The notes under the pieces: generated by a model
What the model saw: only the letters and a program-made list of their open reading frames with translations
Told to the model about the DNA's origin: nothing
The model's database searches: none
In this document: piece by piece, positions 56,287 through 64,000 of the stretch
How positions within the stretch are numbered: position 1 is the stretch's first letter
Layout: each line of letters opens with the position of its first letter
Made by a program: the position numbers and the translations under genes
Source: Thermoanaerobacter kivui
GTDB taxonomy: Bacteria > Bacillota > Thermoanaerobacteria > Thermoanaerobacterales > Thermoanaerobacteraceae
Direction: 5' to 3'
Assembly: GCF_000763575.1 (NCBI RefSeq)
Contig: NZ_CP009170.1
Span: 893,501-957,500 of the forward strand
DNA length: 64,000 bases

Positions 56287-57213
56287 ATGAAATGGATTGA
56301 GGTCCAGGTTATGACTACACAAGAAGCTGAAGAAGCTGTAACAAACATCATGCACGAGTTGGGTGCGGGTGGTGTAGTTATAAAAAATCCTAATGATGTT
56401 AAATTATTAGCTCAAAATGACAGCTGGGATTACCTTGACCCTTCTCTTTTTGAAGAGAATGAAGCTGTTAAAGTGTTTGCCTATTTTCCGATGGCTTCAG
56501 ACACTACGGATAAAATCAACCTCTTAAAGGAAAGGGTTGTAGAATTAAAATCTTTTGGAATTGACATTGGCAATTTTGAATTTAAAGTGTCAGAAGTAAA
56601 TGAAGCAGACTGGGAAAATAACTGGAAACAGTATTATAAACCTTTAAAGGTAGGAGAAAAGATTGTGATCAAGCCTTCTTGGGAAGAATATAACCCCGAA
56701 GAAGGAGAATTGATTGTTGAGTTAGACCCCGGAATGGCTTTTGGTACAGGTACTCATGAGACAACTAAAATGTGTTTAGAGTTTTTGGAAAAAATTATAA
56801 AACAAGGTGATGTGGTTTTTGACATAGGGTGTGGGTCAGGTATACTTAGCATTGCAAGTGGGAAGTTAGGGGCTAAAGAGGTTTATGCTGCAGACATAGA
56901 TGATGTTTCTGTAGAGATAGCACGTCAAAATGTGGAATTAAATAATTTGCAAAATGTAAAAGTATTTAAAAGCAATTTGTTAAAAGAATTTGTTGGAAAG
57001 GCTGATGTCATAGTAGCGAATATCATTGCTGATGTTATAATTAAACTGTCAGGAGAGGTACCTCATTATCTGCAGGACAAAGGGTTATTTTTAGCCAGTG
57101 GCATAATAAAAAGCAGGAAAGAAGAGGTTGTAGAAAAAATACAGAATTTTTTTGAAATATTAAAAATAAAAGAAGAAGGAGAATGGTGTGCAATATTAGC
57201 GAGGAAAAAGTGA
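56287..57213 (+). CDS. prmA: Ribosomal protein L11 methyltransferase
   Basis: 308 residues. Trimethylates L11 using SAM. FGTGTHETTKMCLEFLE and VFDIGCGSGILSIASGKLGA form the SAM site; NIIADVII is the NPP-like catalytic region. Two ATGs stand in tandem; I use the second (56287), with AAGGATGTG upstream. In operon with dnaJ and rsmE as in Bacillus (yqeT). Confidence 0.94.
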   Translation: MKWIEVQVMTTQEAEEAVTNIMHELGAGGVVIKNPNDVKLLAQNDSWDYLDPSLFEENEAVKVFAYFPMASDTTDKINLLKERVVELKSFGIDIGNFEFKVSEVNEADWENNWKQYYKPLKVGEKIVIKPSWEEYNPEEGELIVELDPGMAFGTGTHETTKMCLEFLEKIIKQGDVVFDIGCGSGILSIASGKLGAKEVYAADIDDVSVEIARQNVELNNLQNVKVFKSNLLKEFVGKADVIVANIIADVIIKLSGEVPHYLQDKGLFLASGIIKSRKEEVVEKIQNFFEILKIKEEGEWCAILARKK

Positions 57214-57219
57214 GTTATC

Positions 57220-57957
57220 ATGAGGAAATTTTTTGTTGATAAAGAAAAAATAAAAGAAAATTTTGCCTATATAGAGGGAAAAGATACTCATCACATAATA
57301 AATGTCCTTCGATTGAAAAAAGGAGATAAAATTGTAATATCTGATGGTTCTACTGAATATCTAACATCTATTTATGACGTAGAAAAAAACAGAGTAATTT
57401 TATTTTTAGAAAGCAAATTACAATCGAATACTGAAAGTTCAATTGAAATTGCATTGTTTCAGGGCTTGCCCAAGTCAGATAAAATGGAATTAATAATTCA
57501 AAAATGTACAGAGATAGGAGTTAAAAAATTTATTCCCATTATAACTCGCTATTCGGTTGTAAATATAAAAAACAGCAATTTAAACAAAAAAATTGAAAGA
57601 TGGAATAAGATATCTCAGGAAGCCTGTAAACAATCAGGCAGAACATCATTGCCCGAAATTTGTATGCCTATTTCTTTTGAGGAGGCATTAAAACAAATTG
57701 ACGAATTTGATTTATGTATAATTCCCTACGAAAAAGAAAAAACTTTAAAATTAAAAGAAGTATTAGATGGAGTAAAAAATATTAAAAAAGTCGCTATTTT
57801 TATAGGTCCTGAAGGAGGATTTTCAGAAAAGGAAATTGATTTAGCTTTAAGATATAGCGCTAAACTTGTGAGTTTGGGACCGAGGATTTTAAGAACAGAG
57901 ACAGCAGCTATTAGTGTGTGTTCCATAGTGATGTATGAGTTGGGAGATATGGGTTAA
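57220..57957 (+). CDS. rsmE: 16S rRNA (uracil1498-N3)-methyltransferase
   Basis: 245 residues, SPOUT fold. N-terminal PUA-like part (HHIINVLRLKKGDKIVISDG) and the knotted SAM-binding end (FIGPEGGFSEKEIDLA, LGPRILRTETAA). Six bases after prmA, so co-transcribed. Equivalent to Bacillus yqeU. Confidence 0.95.
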   Translation: MRKFFVDKEKIKENFAYIEGKDTHHIINVLRLKKGDKIVISDGSTEYLTSIYDVEKNRVILFLESKLQSNTESSIEIALFQGLPKSDKMELIIQKCTEIGVKKFIPIITRYSVVNIKNSNLNKKIERWNKISQEACKQSGRTSLPEICMPISFEEALKQIDEFDLCIIPYEKEKTLKLKEVLDGVKNIKKVAIFIGPEGGFSEKEIDLALRYSAKLVSLGPRILRTETAAISVCSIVMYELGDMG

Positions 57958-58084
57958 CAGTAGGAACACAAAAGTTATATTACATAAAATTACGAAAATA
58001 CAATTAAAAAATATATATTGATTGCAAATATATTCGCACTATAGTATACTATACTATACAGAAATAAGGCAAGGAGTGGTTTTG

Positions 58085-58363
58085 GTGGACGCACAAAAAG
58101 CGATTATATCCATAATTGGAGTAGACAAAGTCGGTATTATTTACTCTGTTTCAAAATTGTTAGCTGAAGCAAATATAAATATTCTCGACATCAGCCAGAC
58201 AATTTTAAGGGATATATTTACTATGATTATGATTGTTGATATATCAAATAGTACAGTGGAATTTAATATTTTAAAGGAAAACTTAAATTCTCTTGGAGAG
58301 AAAATGGGACTTAAGATTGATATTCAAAAAGAAGACATATTCAGAGCAATGCATAGACTGTGA
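58085..58363 (+). CDS. ACT-domain protein (UPF0237)
   Basis: 92 residues, one ACT domain (IISIIGVDKVGIIYSVSKLLAEANINILDISQ). GTG 58085 is chosen because AAGGAG lies eight bases upstream; the longer reading extends into the promoter-like region (TAGTATACTATACTATAC). ACT domains bind small metabolites, often amino acids. It is paired with the DUF711 gene nine bases downstream; this pair is conserved in Firmicutes, function unknown. Confidence 0.87.
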   Translation: MDAQKAIISIIGVDKVGIIYSVSKLLAEANINILDISQTILRDIFTMIMIVDISNSTVEFNILKENLNSLGEKMGLKIDIQKEDIFRAMHRL

Positions 58364-58372
58364 GGGATTAAT

Positions 58373-59740
58373 ATGAGATTTGCGTTTGATGAAATAGAAG
58401 AAACCATACGTATGGTACAAGCTGAAAAACTTGACATAAGAACTATAACAATGGGTATAAGTTTAAGAGATTGCGTAAGCGATAATGTAGAAACTTTATC
58501 AAATAAAGTATACGATAAAATTACAAAAAAGGCTAAAAACCTCGTAAAAGTAGCAAATGACCTTGAATCGGAATTTGGCATACCTATTGTCAACAAACGT
58601 ATTTCTGTAACACCAATAGCTGTAATTTCTGAAAGTGCAAAAAGCGCGGAAGATTTTATAAAAATAGCAAAGACTCTGGATGCTGCAGCAAAAGAAGTCG
58701 GGGTTAATTTCATCGGAGGGTACTCGGCACTTGTACACAAAGGTTTTACTGATGGCGATTTAAGATTAATAAATTCAATACCTGAAGCATTATCTTCTAC
58801 TGAACGAGTTTGTTCTTCAATCAATGTAGCTACAACAAAAGCAGGTATAAATATGGATGCTGTAGCTTTAATGGGGAAAATAATTAAAAAAACCGCCGAA
58901 CTTACAAAAGATAAAGACGGAATAGGTGCAGCTAAACTTGTAGTTTTCTGCAATGCGCCAGAAGACAATCCATTTATGGCGGGCGCTTTTCACGGTGTAG
59001 GTGAAGGCGAATGTGTCATAAATATTGGCGTAAGTGGACCAGGCGTAGTCTTAGCAGCACTTTCAAAACTTGATAGCAAAGCTGATTTCGGTCAAGTTTC
59101 CGAAATTATTAAAAAAACTTCCTTTAAAATTGCACGTGCAGGTGAACTTATAGGAAGGATTGCAGCAGAAAGATTAAACTCATCTTTCGGCATACTTGAC
59201 CTGTCGCTTGCACCAACTCCCGAAATTGGTGATAGTATCGCAAACATACTTGAAGCAATGGGACTTTCAAAATGCGGTGCACATGGTACAACAGCAGCAC
59301 TGGCGCTCTTAAATGACGCCGTCAAAAAAGGCGGTGTAATGGCATCATCCTATGTTGGAGGTTTAAGCGGTGCTTTTATACCTGTAAGTGAAGACGCAGG
59401 AATGATAAGCGCTGTTGAGGCAGGTGCACTATCAATAGAAAAGCTTGAAGCAATGACATGCGTGTGTTCTGTCGGTCTTGACATGATTGCAATACCTGGG
59501 GATACGCCAGCCGAAACTATATCAGCAATAATTGCAGATGAAATGGCAATTGGCATGATAAACAAAAAGACAACAGCTGTAAGGATCATCCCTGTACCCG
59601 GCAAAAAAGAAGGAGACCATGTTGAATTTGGTGGACTTTTGGGACACGCACCTGTTATGAAAGTAAACAATTTTTCCGCCGATACATTTATAAAAAGGGG
59701 TGGCAGGATTCCTGCCCCGCTTCATAGCTTGAATAATTAA
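58373..59740 (+). CDS. DUF711 / UPF0210 family protein
   Basis: 455 residues, normal for the family. Recognised from [52 protein letters not shown] and [11 protein letters not shown] near the end. The fold is related to glycyl-radical enzymes, but there is no glycyl-radical loop and the function is not known. It may be regulated by the adjacent ACT-domain protein. Slightly richer in GC than its neighbours. Confidence 0.87.
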   Translation: MRFAFDEIEETIRMVQAEKLDIRTITMGISLRDCVSDNVETLSNKVYDKITKKAKNLVKVANDLESEFGIPIVNKRISVTPIAVISESAKSAEDFIKIAKTLDAAAKEVGVNFIGGYSALVHKGFTDGDLRLINSIPEALSSTERVCSSINVATTKAGINMDAVALMGKIIKKTAELTKDKDGIGAAKLVVFCNAPEDNPFMAGAFHGVGEGECVINIGVSGPGVVLAALSKLDSKADFGQVSEIIKKTSFKIARAGELIGRIAAERLNSSFGILDLSLAPTPEIGDSIANILEAMGLSKCGAHGTTAALALLNDAVKKGGVMASSYVGGLSGAFIPVSEDAGMISAVEAGALSIEKLEAMTCVCSVGLDMIAIPGDTPAETISAIIADEMAIGMINKKTTAVRIIPVPGKKEGDHVEFGGLLGHAPVMKVNNFSADTFIKRGGRIPAPLHSLNN

Positions 59741-59791
59741 TTCTATAAACAAATAAAAAATAGCCTTATTCATCTAGGATTTTCAACAAGG

Positions 59792-59828
59792 CTTCGTCGG
59801 AAGTACGAAGCTCGCCAATTTATTGGCG
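59792..59828 (+). other. Two tandem hairpins upstream of the orphan riboswitch
   Basis: CTTCGT..ACGAAG (59792-59810) and CGCCAATTTATTGGCG (59813-59828), without a T-tail. They may be the end of the DUF711 transcript. Confidence 0.4.
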
Positions 59829-59854
59829 ATGTAGTTTACAAGTTGGCTAACTAC

Positions 59855-59940
59855 GTAAAGGGGAGTAACTCTAAATCAATCAGTTGTCATGATGGCTTTG
59901 CTCGGCTGATTGTGCAAAAAAATGAGAGTGAGACCTTTAC
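59855..59940 (+). promoter_or_regulatory. Orphan yybP-ykoY (Mn2+) riboswitch aptamer
   Basis: About 90% identical to the aptamer at 33088-33172, including the closing stem GTAAAGG/CCTTTAC, the GGGGAGTAACTC loop and GAGTGAGACC. No gene follows in the same orientation for about 450 bases except a hicB remnant. The terminator arm after the aptamer is lost: only TTTGTGGGTGGGG remains. Confidence 0.85.
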
Positions 59941-59978
59941 TTTGTGGGTGGGGTTAACATTAACGATTGATATATTCT

Positions 59979-60060
59979 GAAATGGCTACATTATTATAGC
60001 CATTTCAGACTGTAGACAAAGCCCAAGGAATCCCGTATAATAAAAGGGATTCCTTGATTT
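59979..60060 (+). terminator. Two terminator hairpins around a solo repeat-end motif
   Basis: GAAATGGCT..AGCCATTTC (59979-60006), then CAGACTGTAGACAAAG (the shared repeat-end motif), then AAGGAATCCC..GGGATTCCTT (60025-60055) with a T-rich tail. They close off the orphan riboswitch region. Confidence 0.6.
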
Positions 60061-60063
60061 AAT

Positions 60064-60299
60064 GAAACAATTCCAACGCCAACGGCTCCGGAAAAAATAA
60101 AAGTTCCTGAAGGTGCTTTTATAACTCTTATTGAAGCTTATATGCCACCTGTTAGAGATGAAATGGCAAATAAAAGTGTAAAAAAGACAGTCACTATTCC
60201 AAGATGGCTAATGAAGCAGCGAAAAGGGCTAATATAAATTTTTCACAAGTGCTTCAATATGCATTAAAAGAACAGTTAAGAATAACGAATAAGATATAA
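60064..60299 (+). pseudogene. HicB-type antitoxin remnant (frameshifted, 5' truncated)
   Basis: The reading ETIPTPTAPEKIKVPEGAFI ... SVKKTVTIPRW then, after one missing base near 60208, NEAAKRANINFSQVLQYALK and a stop at 60299. This is the C-terminal half of a HicB antitoxin including its DNA-binding ribbon-helix-helix (KKTVTIPRWLNE-AKRANINFSQ). The N-terminal part and the HicA toxin are absent. Confidence 0.75.
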
Positions 60300-60385
60300 A
60301 GTATTTTGAATTATTGTTATAATAATGGCATGTTATAATATGTGATATAATATAAAAAGATTTTAACAGAAGGAGCATTTTTAAA

Positions 60386-61732
60386 GTGGCAAAAGTAGAT
60401 TTATCTTTTAGTTATGGTCATAAAAAAGCTGTGGCTTTTTACACTTTAGGCTGTAAGGTAAATCAATATGAGACAGAAGTCATGGCTGAGCTTTTTAAAA
60501 AAGCTGGTTATGAAGTAGTTGATTTTGATGAAAAAGCGGATGTTTATGTAATAAACACTTGTACTGTAACAAGTAGAAGTGATATGAAGTCAAGGCAGGA
60601 GATACGAAAAGCTAGAAAGAAAAATTCTGATGCGGTGGTAGTAGCTGTTGGCTGCTATGTGCAAGTAAGTCCAGATGAAGTTTTTTCTCTTCCGGAAGTG
60701 GATATAGCGATTGGCACAAAGAACAAAGATAAGATAGTAGAATTGGTAGAAGAGTTTATAGAGAAAAAGGAAAAAATAAACATAGTGAATGATATAATGA
60801 AACAAAGAAAGTATGAGGAATTTGAGGCTTCTGCCTATACTGAAAGGACGCGCGCTTTTATAAAGATACAAGATGGATGCAACCAGTATTGCACCTATTG
60901 TATAATACCTTATGCCAGAGGACCTGTGAGAAGCAGAAAGCCCGAGAGCATAATTGAAGAAGCAAAGAGATTTGCAGATTTAGGCTATAAAGAGATTGTT
61001 CTTACAGGAATTCATATTGCATCGTATGGGAAAGACCTTAAGAATGTGGGATTGTTGGATGTCATAAAAATGATCCATGAAATTGAGGGAATAAAGCGAA
61101 TAAGATTAAGTTCAATTGAACCTACTTTTTTGACAGAGGAGTTTATAAGTGAAATATCTAAATTAGAAAAAATGTGCAGGCATTATCATGTCTCACTGCA
61201 AAGTGGTTGTGATGAAACTTTAAAGAGAATGGGAAGAAAGTATACCACAGAGGAATATAAAAAAGTAATTGAAAGGTTGCGCCAGTATATTGAGGATGTG
61301 GCAATAACAACAGATGTGATGGTAGGCTTTCCGGGGGAAACAGAAGAAGAATTTGACAAGACTTATAATTTTTTAAAGGATATATGTTTTAGCAAATTGC
61401 ACGTTTTTAAATATTCCAGGAGAAAAGGCACAAAAGCCTATAACTTTCCAAACCAAGTTCCGAATTCTGTAAAAGAAGAGAGGAGTAAAAAACTGATAGA
61501 GTTGTCTAATGAGTGTGAGCATCAGTTTATGAGTAAATTTATAGGAAAAACTTTAGATGTGCTTTTTGAACAAGCTGTAAAAGACAAAGAAGATTACGTG
61601 GAAGGCTTAACAGATAACTACCTTAGGGTAGCAGTAAATGGGGATGTAAATTTATTAAGAAATGAAATTTTACCTGTAAAAATAAAAGAGATAAAAAATG
61701 ATTTATTGTTAGGAGAAATTGAAGGATTTTAA
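60386..61732 (+). CDS. mtaB: tRNA t6A37 methylthiotransferase MtaB
   Basis: 448 residues. Converts t6A37 to ms2t6A in tRNA-Lys(UUU). N-terminal UPF0004 domain (AFYTLGCKVNQYETE, with VINTCTVTSRSD and VGCYVQ cysteines for the auxiliary cluster), radical SAM motif Cx3Cx2C in GCNQYCTYCIIPYARGP, then a TRAM domain. GTG 60386 with AAGGAGC upstream. Equivalent to Bacillus yqeV in the same gene order. Confidence 0.95.
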   Translation: MAKVDLSFSYGHKKAVAFYTLGCKVNQYETEVMAELFKKAGYEVVDFDEKADVYVINTCTVTSRSDMKSRQEIRKARKKNSDAVVVAVGCYVQVSPDEVFSLPEVDIAIGTKNKDKIVELVEEFIEKKEKINIVNDIMKQRKYEEFEASAYTERTRAFIKIQDGCNQYCTYCIIPYARGPVRSRKPESIIEEAKRFADLGYKEIVLTGIHIASYGKDLKNVGLLDVIKMIHEIEGIKRIRLSSIEPTFLTEEFISEISKLEKMCRHYHVSLQSGCDETLKRMGRKYTTEEYKKVIERLRQYIEDVAITTDVMVGFPGETEEEFDKTYNFLKDICFSKLHVFKYSRRKGTKAYNFPNQVPNSVKEERSKKLIELSNECEHQFMSKFIGKTLDVLFEQAVKDKEDYVEGLTDNYLRVAVNGDVNLLRNEILPVKIKEIKNDLLLGEIEGF

Positions 61733-61768
61733 AAAAGTTTGTAGAATAAAAAATGAGGAGGTGAAAAT

Positions 61769-62113
61769 ATGAGTGATTGTATTTTTTGTAAAATTATAAA
61801 TAAAGAAATAAGTTCTAATATTGTGTATGAAGATGATATGGTAGTAGCATTTCGCGATATAAATCCTCAAGCTCCTGTACATATACTTATTGTGCCAAAG
61901 GAACATATACCTACTTTATTGGACTTAAATGATGAAAATAAACAAGTAGTAGCCCATGCTTATATGGTGGCGAAGGAGCTGGCTAAAAGAGAAGGGATAG
62001 ACCAAAAAGGGTACAGGATTGTGTCAAATTGTGGAAAAGATGGTGGACAAACAGTGTATCACATACATTTCCATCTTTTAGGTGGAAGATTTATGACTTG
62101 GCCGCCAGGTTAA
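61769..62113 (+). CDS. HIT family protein (HinT-like nucleotide hydrolase)
   Basis: 114 residues. CIFCKIINKEI start with a zinc-type Cys pair, PVHILIVPKEHI, and the histidine triad HIHFHLLGG near the C terminus. Cleaves nucleoside phosphoramidates or adenylates. GAGGAGGTG precedes the ATG. Probably co-transcribed with mtaB and rpsU. Confidence 0.94.
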   Translation: MSDCIFCKIINKEISSNIVYEDDMVVAFRDINPQAPVHILIVPKEHIPTLLDLNDENKQVVAHAYMVAKELAKREGIDQKGYRIVSNCGKDGGQTVYHIHFHLLGGRFMTWPPG

Positions 62114-62224
62114 TCATTGACACATATTGGTTTTAGGAGTATAATAGAATAAGAATTCCCAGCAAGACGACGCAGCACTATACGGAGCTTAGACCAAGCA
62201 GTTTATCTGGAGGGAGGGAGAGTA

Positions 62225-62410
62225 GTGTCTGAAGTAAGAGTTGGCGAAAACGAATCGTTGGACAATGCCTTAAGAAGATTTAGGCGCCAGTGTTCCAAAG
62301 CCGGAGTATTGTCAGAACTTCGGAAAAGAGAACATTACGAAAGTCCCAGCGTAAAGCGCAAAAAGAAATCAGAAGCAGCAAGAAAAAGAAAATATAAATA
62401 TGATAGATAA
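62225..62410 (+). CDS. rpsU: 30S ribosomal protein S21
   Basis: 61 residues, very basic C terminus. [20 protein letters not shown] is the family signature. GTG 62225 with GGAGGGAGGG upstream. A 111-base leader separates it from the HIT gene. Followed 14 bases later by yqeY, as in Bacillus. Confidence 0.95.
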   Translation: MSEVRVGENESLDNALRRFRRQCSKAGVLSELRKREHYESPSVKRKKKSEAARKRKYKYDR

Positions 62411-62424
62411 AGGAAGTGCTTGCT

Positions 62425-62868
62425 ATGACCCTAAAAGAGCGCATATACAAAGATATGGTAGAAGCCATGAAAAACAAAGACAGCTTTAAAAAGAATATAT
62501 TGAGCATGGTAAGGTCTGCTATACTTCAAGTAGAAAAGGACACGCAAAAGGAGTTAGATGATGCAGGGGTCATCAATGTAATTTCTAAAGAGATTAAGCA
62601 ACGCAAAGAAGTCTTGCCAGATTATGAAAGAAATGGAAGACAAGATTTGGTGGAAAAAGCTAAAAAAGAGATTGAAATCATGCTTACCTATTTACCTGAG
62701 CAGCTAACGGAAGAAGAGATAGAACAAATAGTCAAGAAAGTGATAGAAGAGACAGGGGCAGCGAATAAAAGCGATATAGGCAAAGTTATGGCAAAAGTGA
62801 TGCCAATGGTAAAAGGAAGAGCAGATGGCAATTTGGTAAAAACTATAGTAAGTCGGTATTTACAGTAA
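62425..62868 (+). CDS. yqeY: GatB/YqeY domain protein
   Basis: 147 residues. Matches YqeY: LKERIYKDMVEAMKNKD, MVRSAILQVEKD, LPEQLTEEEIEQIVKKVI and GKVMAKVMPMVKGRADG. Related to the tRNA-binding tail domain of GatB; probably an RNA-binding or tRNA-editing helper, function not firmly known. ATG 62425 has AAGGAAG at proper distance; the TTG at 62416 is too close to it. Confidence 0.92.
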   Translation: MTLKERIYKDMVEAMKNKDSFKKNILSMVRSAILQVEKDTQKELDDAGVINVISKEIKQRKEVLPDYERNGRQDLVEKAKKEIEIMLTYLPEQLTEEEIEQIVKKVIEETGAANKSDIGKVMAKVMPMVKGRADGNLVKTIVSRYLQ

Positions 62869-62902
62869 AAAGGAAGAGGGAGATTAACCCTCTCCTTTTT
62901 AG
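62867..62902 (+). terminator. yqeY terminator
   Basis: AAAAGGAAGAGGG / CCCTCTCCTTTTT hairpin with T-tail over the yqeY stop. It also borders the end of the minus-strand asparaginase remnant. Confidence 0.8.
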
Positions 62903-63190
62903 CTTTCGAATAATTTTTTTATTTTGTTATAGTCTTGTGTGTATTCTAATGCTGCCATAAGTTTTATTCGGGCTTTTTGACCTAAGAGGTACCCTCCTAA
63001 AATTACTCCCATCGATTGCAAGTGTCTACCTCCACCTTCGTAACCATAGGAAGCATATTGATAGCCTTTTCAGAAGAAGCAGTAACTATGGATTCAATTA
63101 AATTGCTGGGACCATCGTATCCTGTTTCAGAAGAGTTTTTCATTGCTCCTGTGAGCACAATTGGCTTTTGAAAATTCAATGTCAAGTCTA
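62901..63190 (-). pseudogene. L-asparaginase remnant
   Basis: On the minus strand, NFQKPIVLTGAMKNSSETGY followed by DGPSNLIESIVTASSEKA is the middle of a type I/II asparaginase (KP.V.TGAM, DG..NL motifs). In another frame, LGGYLLGQKARIKLMAALEY to a stop at 62901 is its C terminus. The catalytic N terminus and about a third of the middle are deleted, with a frameshift between the remaining pieces. Not functional. Confidence 0.75.
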
Positions 63191-63395
63191 AAAAATATGC
63201 TTAAGAACATGCAAAAATTGAGATTATTCAATTTGGAAACTACCCAAGCCCTCACATGACAGCCGATTCTAATATTTCATTTCCAGACAAAGCTGGTATT
63301 GCAGCATTTAACTTTGGGTCAAGTTTCATAGATAGTCAAAAGGTGTCACGTTTTAAAAGGAATAGAATTTTTTTTATGTCTATCTCATAAAATTT
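63191..63395. other. Decayed coding debris before yqfC
   Basis: A plus-strand stretch reading IEIIQFGNYPSPHMTADSNI and continuing to about 63350 looks once-coding but has no start, no ribosome site and no recognisable family. A GGGAGG ribosome site for yqfC lies at its right edge. Confidence 0.3.
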
Positions 63396-63415
63396 TAAAG
63401 AAGGGAGGTTGCAGT

Positions 63416-63688
63416 ATGAAATCCGATGTAATAAAAGGCGGAGTTATAAATATCATAGACTTTCCTAAAGACGTACTGCTAAATCTCCCTAAAATTACTT
63501 TGATAGGGAAAACTCAGCTTACTATAGAAAATCACAGAGGAATTATTGAGTACATTCCAGAGAGAGTGAGAATAAACACTACAATCGGGGTTGTGAGAAT
63601 AACTGGCAAGAACATGGTTATAAACTCGATAATGACAGAAATCATCACAATTAGCGGCGAAATAACAAATATAAAAATAATAGTATAG
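63416..63688 (+). CDS. yqfC: Sporulation protein YqfC
   Basis: 90 residues of the YabP/YqfC family, made in the sporulating mother cell. NLPKITLIGKTQLTIENHRG and the beta-rich remainder are typical. ATG 63416 follows AAGGGAGG. In operon with yqfD. Confidence 0.93.
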   Translation: MKSDVIKGGVINIIDFPKDVLLNLPKITLIGKTQLTIENHRGIIEYIPERVRINTTIGVVRITGKNMVINSIMTEIITISGEITNIKIIV

Positions 63689-63699
63689 GGGGAGTATTT

Positions 63700-64000
63700 T
63701 TGCTTGCGATAAAATTATGGAATTTTTTTAGAGGATATGCTATTATTAAAGTGGAAGGGCTCGCAATTGAAAAATTTTTAAACCTCATAATGGCTAATGA
63801 TATTTACATTTGGGATGTTGAAAGAAAAAGCTATACAACTATCGTTGCAAAGGTAAGCCTTAGAGGATTTAAAGAGATACTCCCTTATGCTAGAAAAACC
63901 AATTGCCGAGTTTTTGTACTTTCCAAAAAGGGATTTCCTTTTTTGGCTTTGCATCTAAAAAGGCGAAAAATGCTGGTTTTTGGAGCATTGTTGTGTTTTG
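63700..64000 (+). CDS. yqfD: Sporulation protein YqfD, N-terminal part (3' end outside window)
   Basis: 100 residues to the window edge, frame still open. It begins MLAIKLWNFFRGYAIIKVEG, then the N-terminal soluble part and the start of a membrane segment (KMLVFGALLCF), as in YqfD. TTG 63700 is used because GGGGGAG precedes it. Lies 11 bases after yqfC. Confidence 0.9.
   Translation, partial: MLAIKLWNFFRGYAIIKVEGLAIEKFLNLIMANDIYIWDVERKSYTTIVAKVSLRGFKEILPYARKTNCRVFVLSKKGFPFLALHLKRRKMLVFGALLCF

Noticed and set aside
1-64000. CRISPR array or replication origin
   Set aside because: No set of regularly spaced identical repeats and no DnaA-box cluster were seen.

Overview
The window looks like chromosome of a thermophilic, anaerobic, spore-forming Clostridia of the Thermoanaerobacter/Caldanaerobacter type. 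Evidence: low GC (roughly one third in the backbone), GAGG-type ribosome sites with many TTG/GTG starts, sporulation genes (dacF-like, gpr, spoIIP, a Spo0E-like protein, yqfC, yqfD), competence genes (comEA, comEC) and the classic Firmicutes order rpsT - gpr - spoIIP - lepA - hemW - hrcA - grpE - dnaK - dnaJ - prmA - rsmE - mtaB - rpsU - yqeY - yqfC - yqfD.

Layout. 1-5.5 kb: a partial unidentified gene, asnB, a GC-rich palindromic repeat sitting between two terminators, dacF, comEA, a broken small gene and a YutG/PgpA-like gene. 5.6-20.6 kb: an acquired island bracketed by two directly repeated, internally deleted ISLre2-type elements. It holds one compact biosynthetic operon: HemW-like radical SAM, Nudix, Sfp-type phosphopantetheinyl transferase, acyl-AMP ligase, carrier protein, a frameshifted Gfo/Idh oxidoreductase, a PaaK-like adenylating enzyme, a 1045-residue NRPS (A-PCP-C), an ATP-grasp ligase, an MFS exporter and a TatD-like hydrolase. 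A 10-base direct repeat lies outside the outer ends of the pair, as expected for a composite transposon. The left element's end supplies a -35 box to a promoter for the operon. 20.6-25.1 kb: gltX, tRNA-Glu(CUC), tRNA-Gln(CUG), ferredoxin, ilvE-type aminotransferase, satD and AlaX remnants and a Spo0E-like gene.

25.2-32.8 kb: two unidentified structured-RNA candidates, then a GC-rich block unlike the rest of the window: a CobN/BchH-type chelatase large subunit, CbiM, a CbiN-like PDGLE protein, an HD-GYP protein and a membrane GGDEF protein. The block ends in IS remnants. 33-36 kb: a yybP-ykoY (Mn2+) riboswitch controlling a P-type cation ATPase, then a nested repeat element. 36.3-43.4 kb: ECF transporter S component, HAD hydrolase, MBL-fold hydrolase, comEC, holA, rpsT (minus strand), a small membrane protein and gpr. 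43.4-64 kb: spoIIP, a phosphatase-like membrane protein, a glycosyltransferase, lepA, hemW, the CIRCE-controlled heat-shock operon, prmA, rsmE, an ACT-domain/DUF711 pair, an orphan second yybP-ykoY aptamer, a hicB remnant, mtaB, a HIT protein, rpsU, yqeY, a broken asparaginase, yqfC and the start of yqfD.

The most novel content is the transposon-borne hybrid NRPS/acyl-ligase operon. Next are the lone chelatase + CbiMN + c-di-GMP block with its upstream structured RNA, the orphan manganese riboswitch, and a family of palindromic repeats that share end motifs and sit at transcription terminators.
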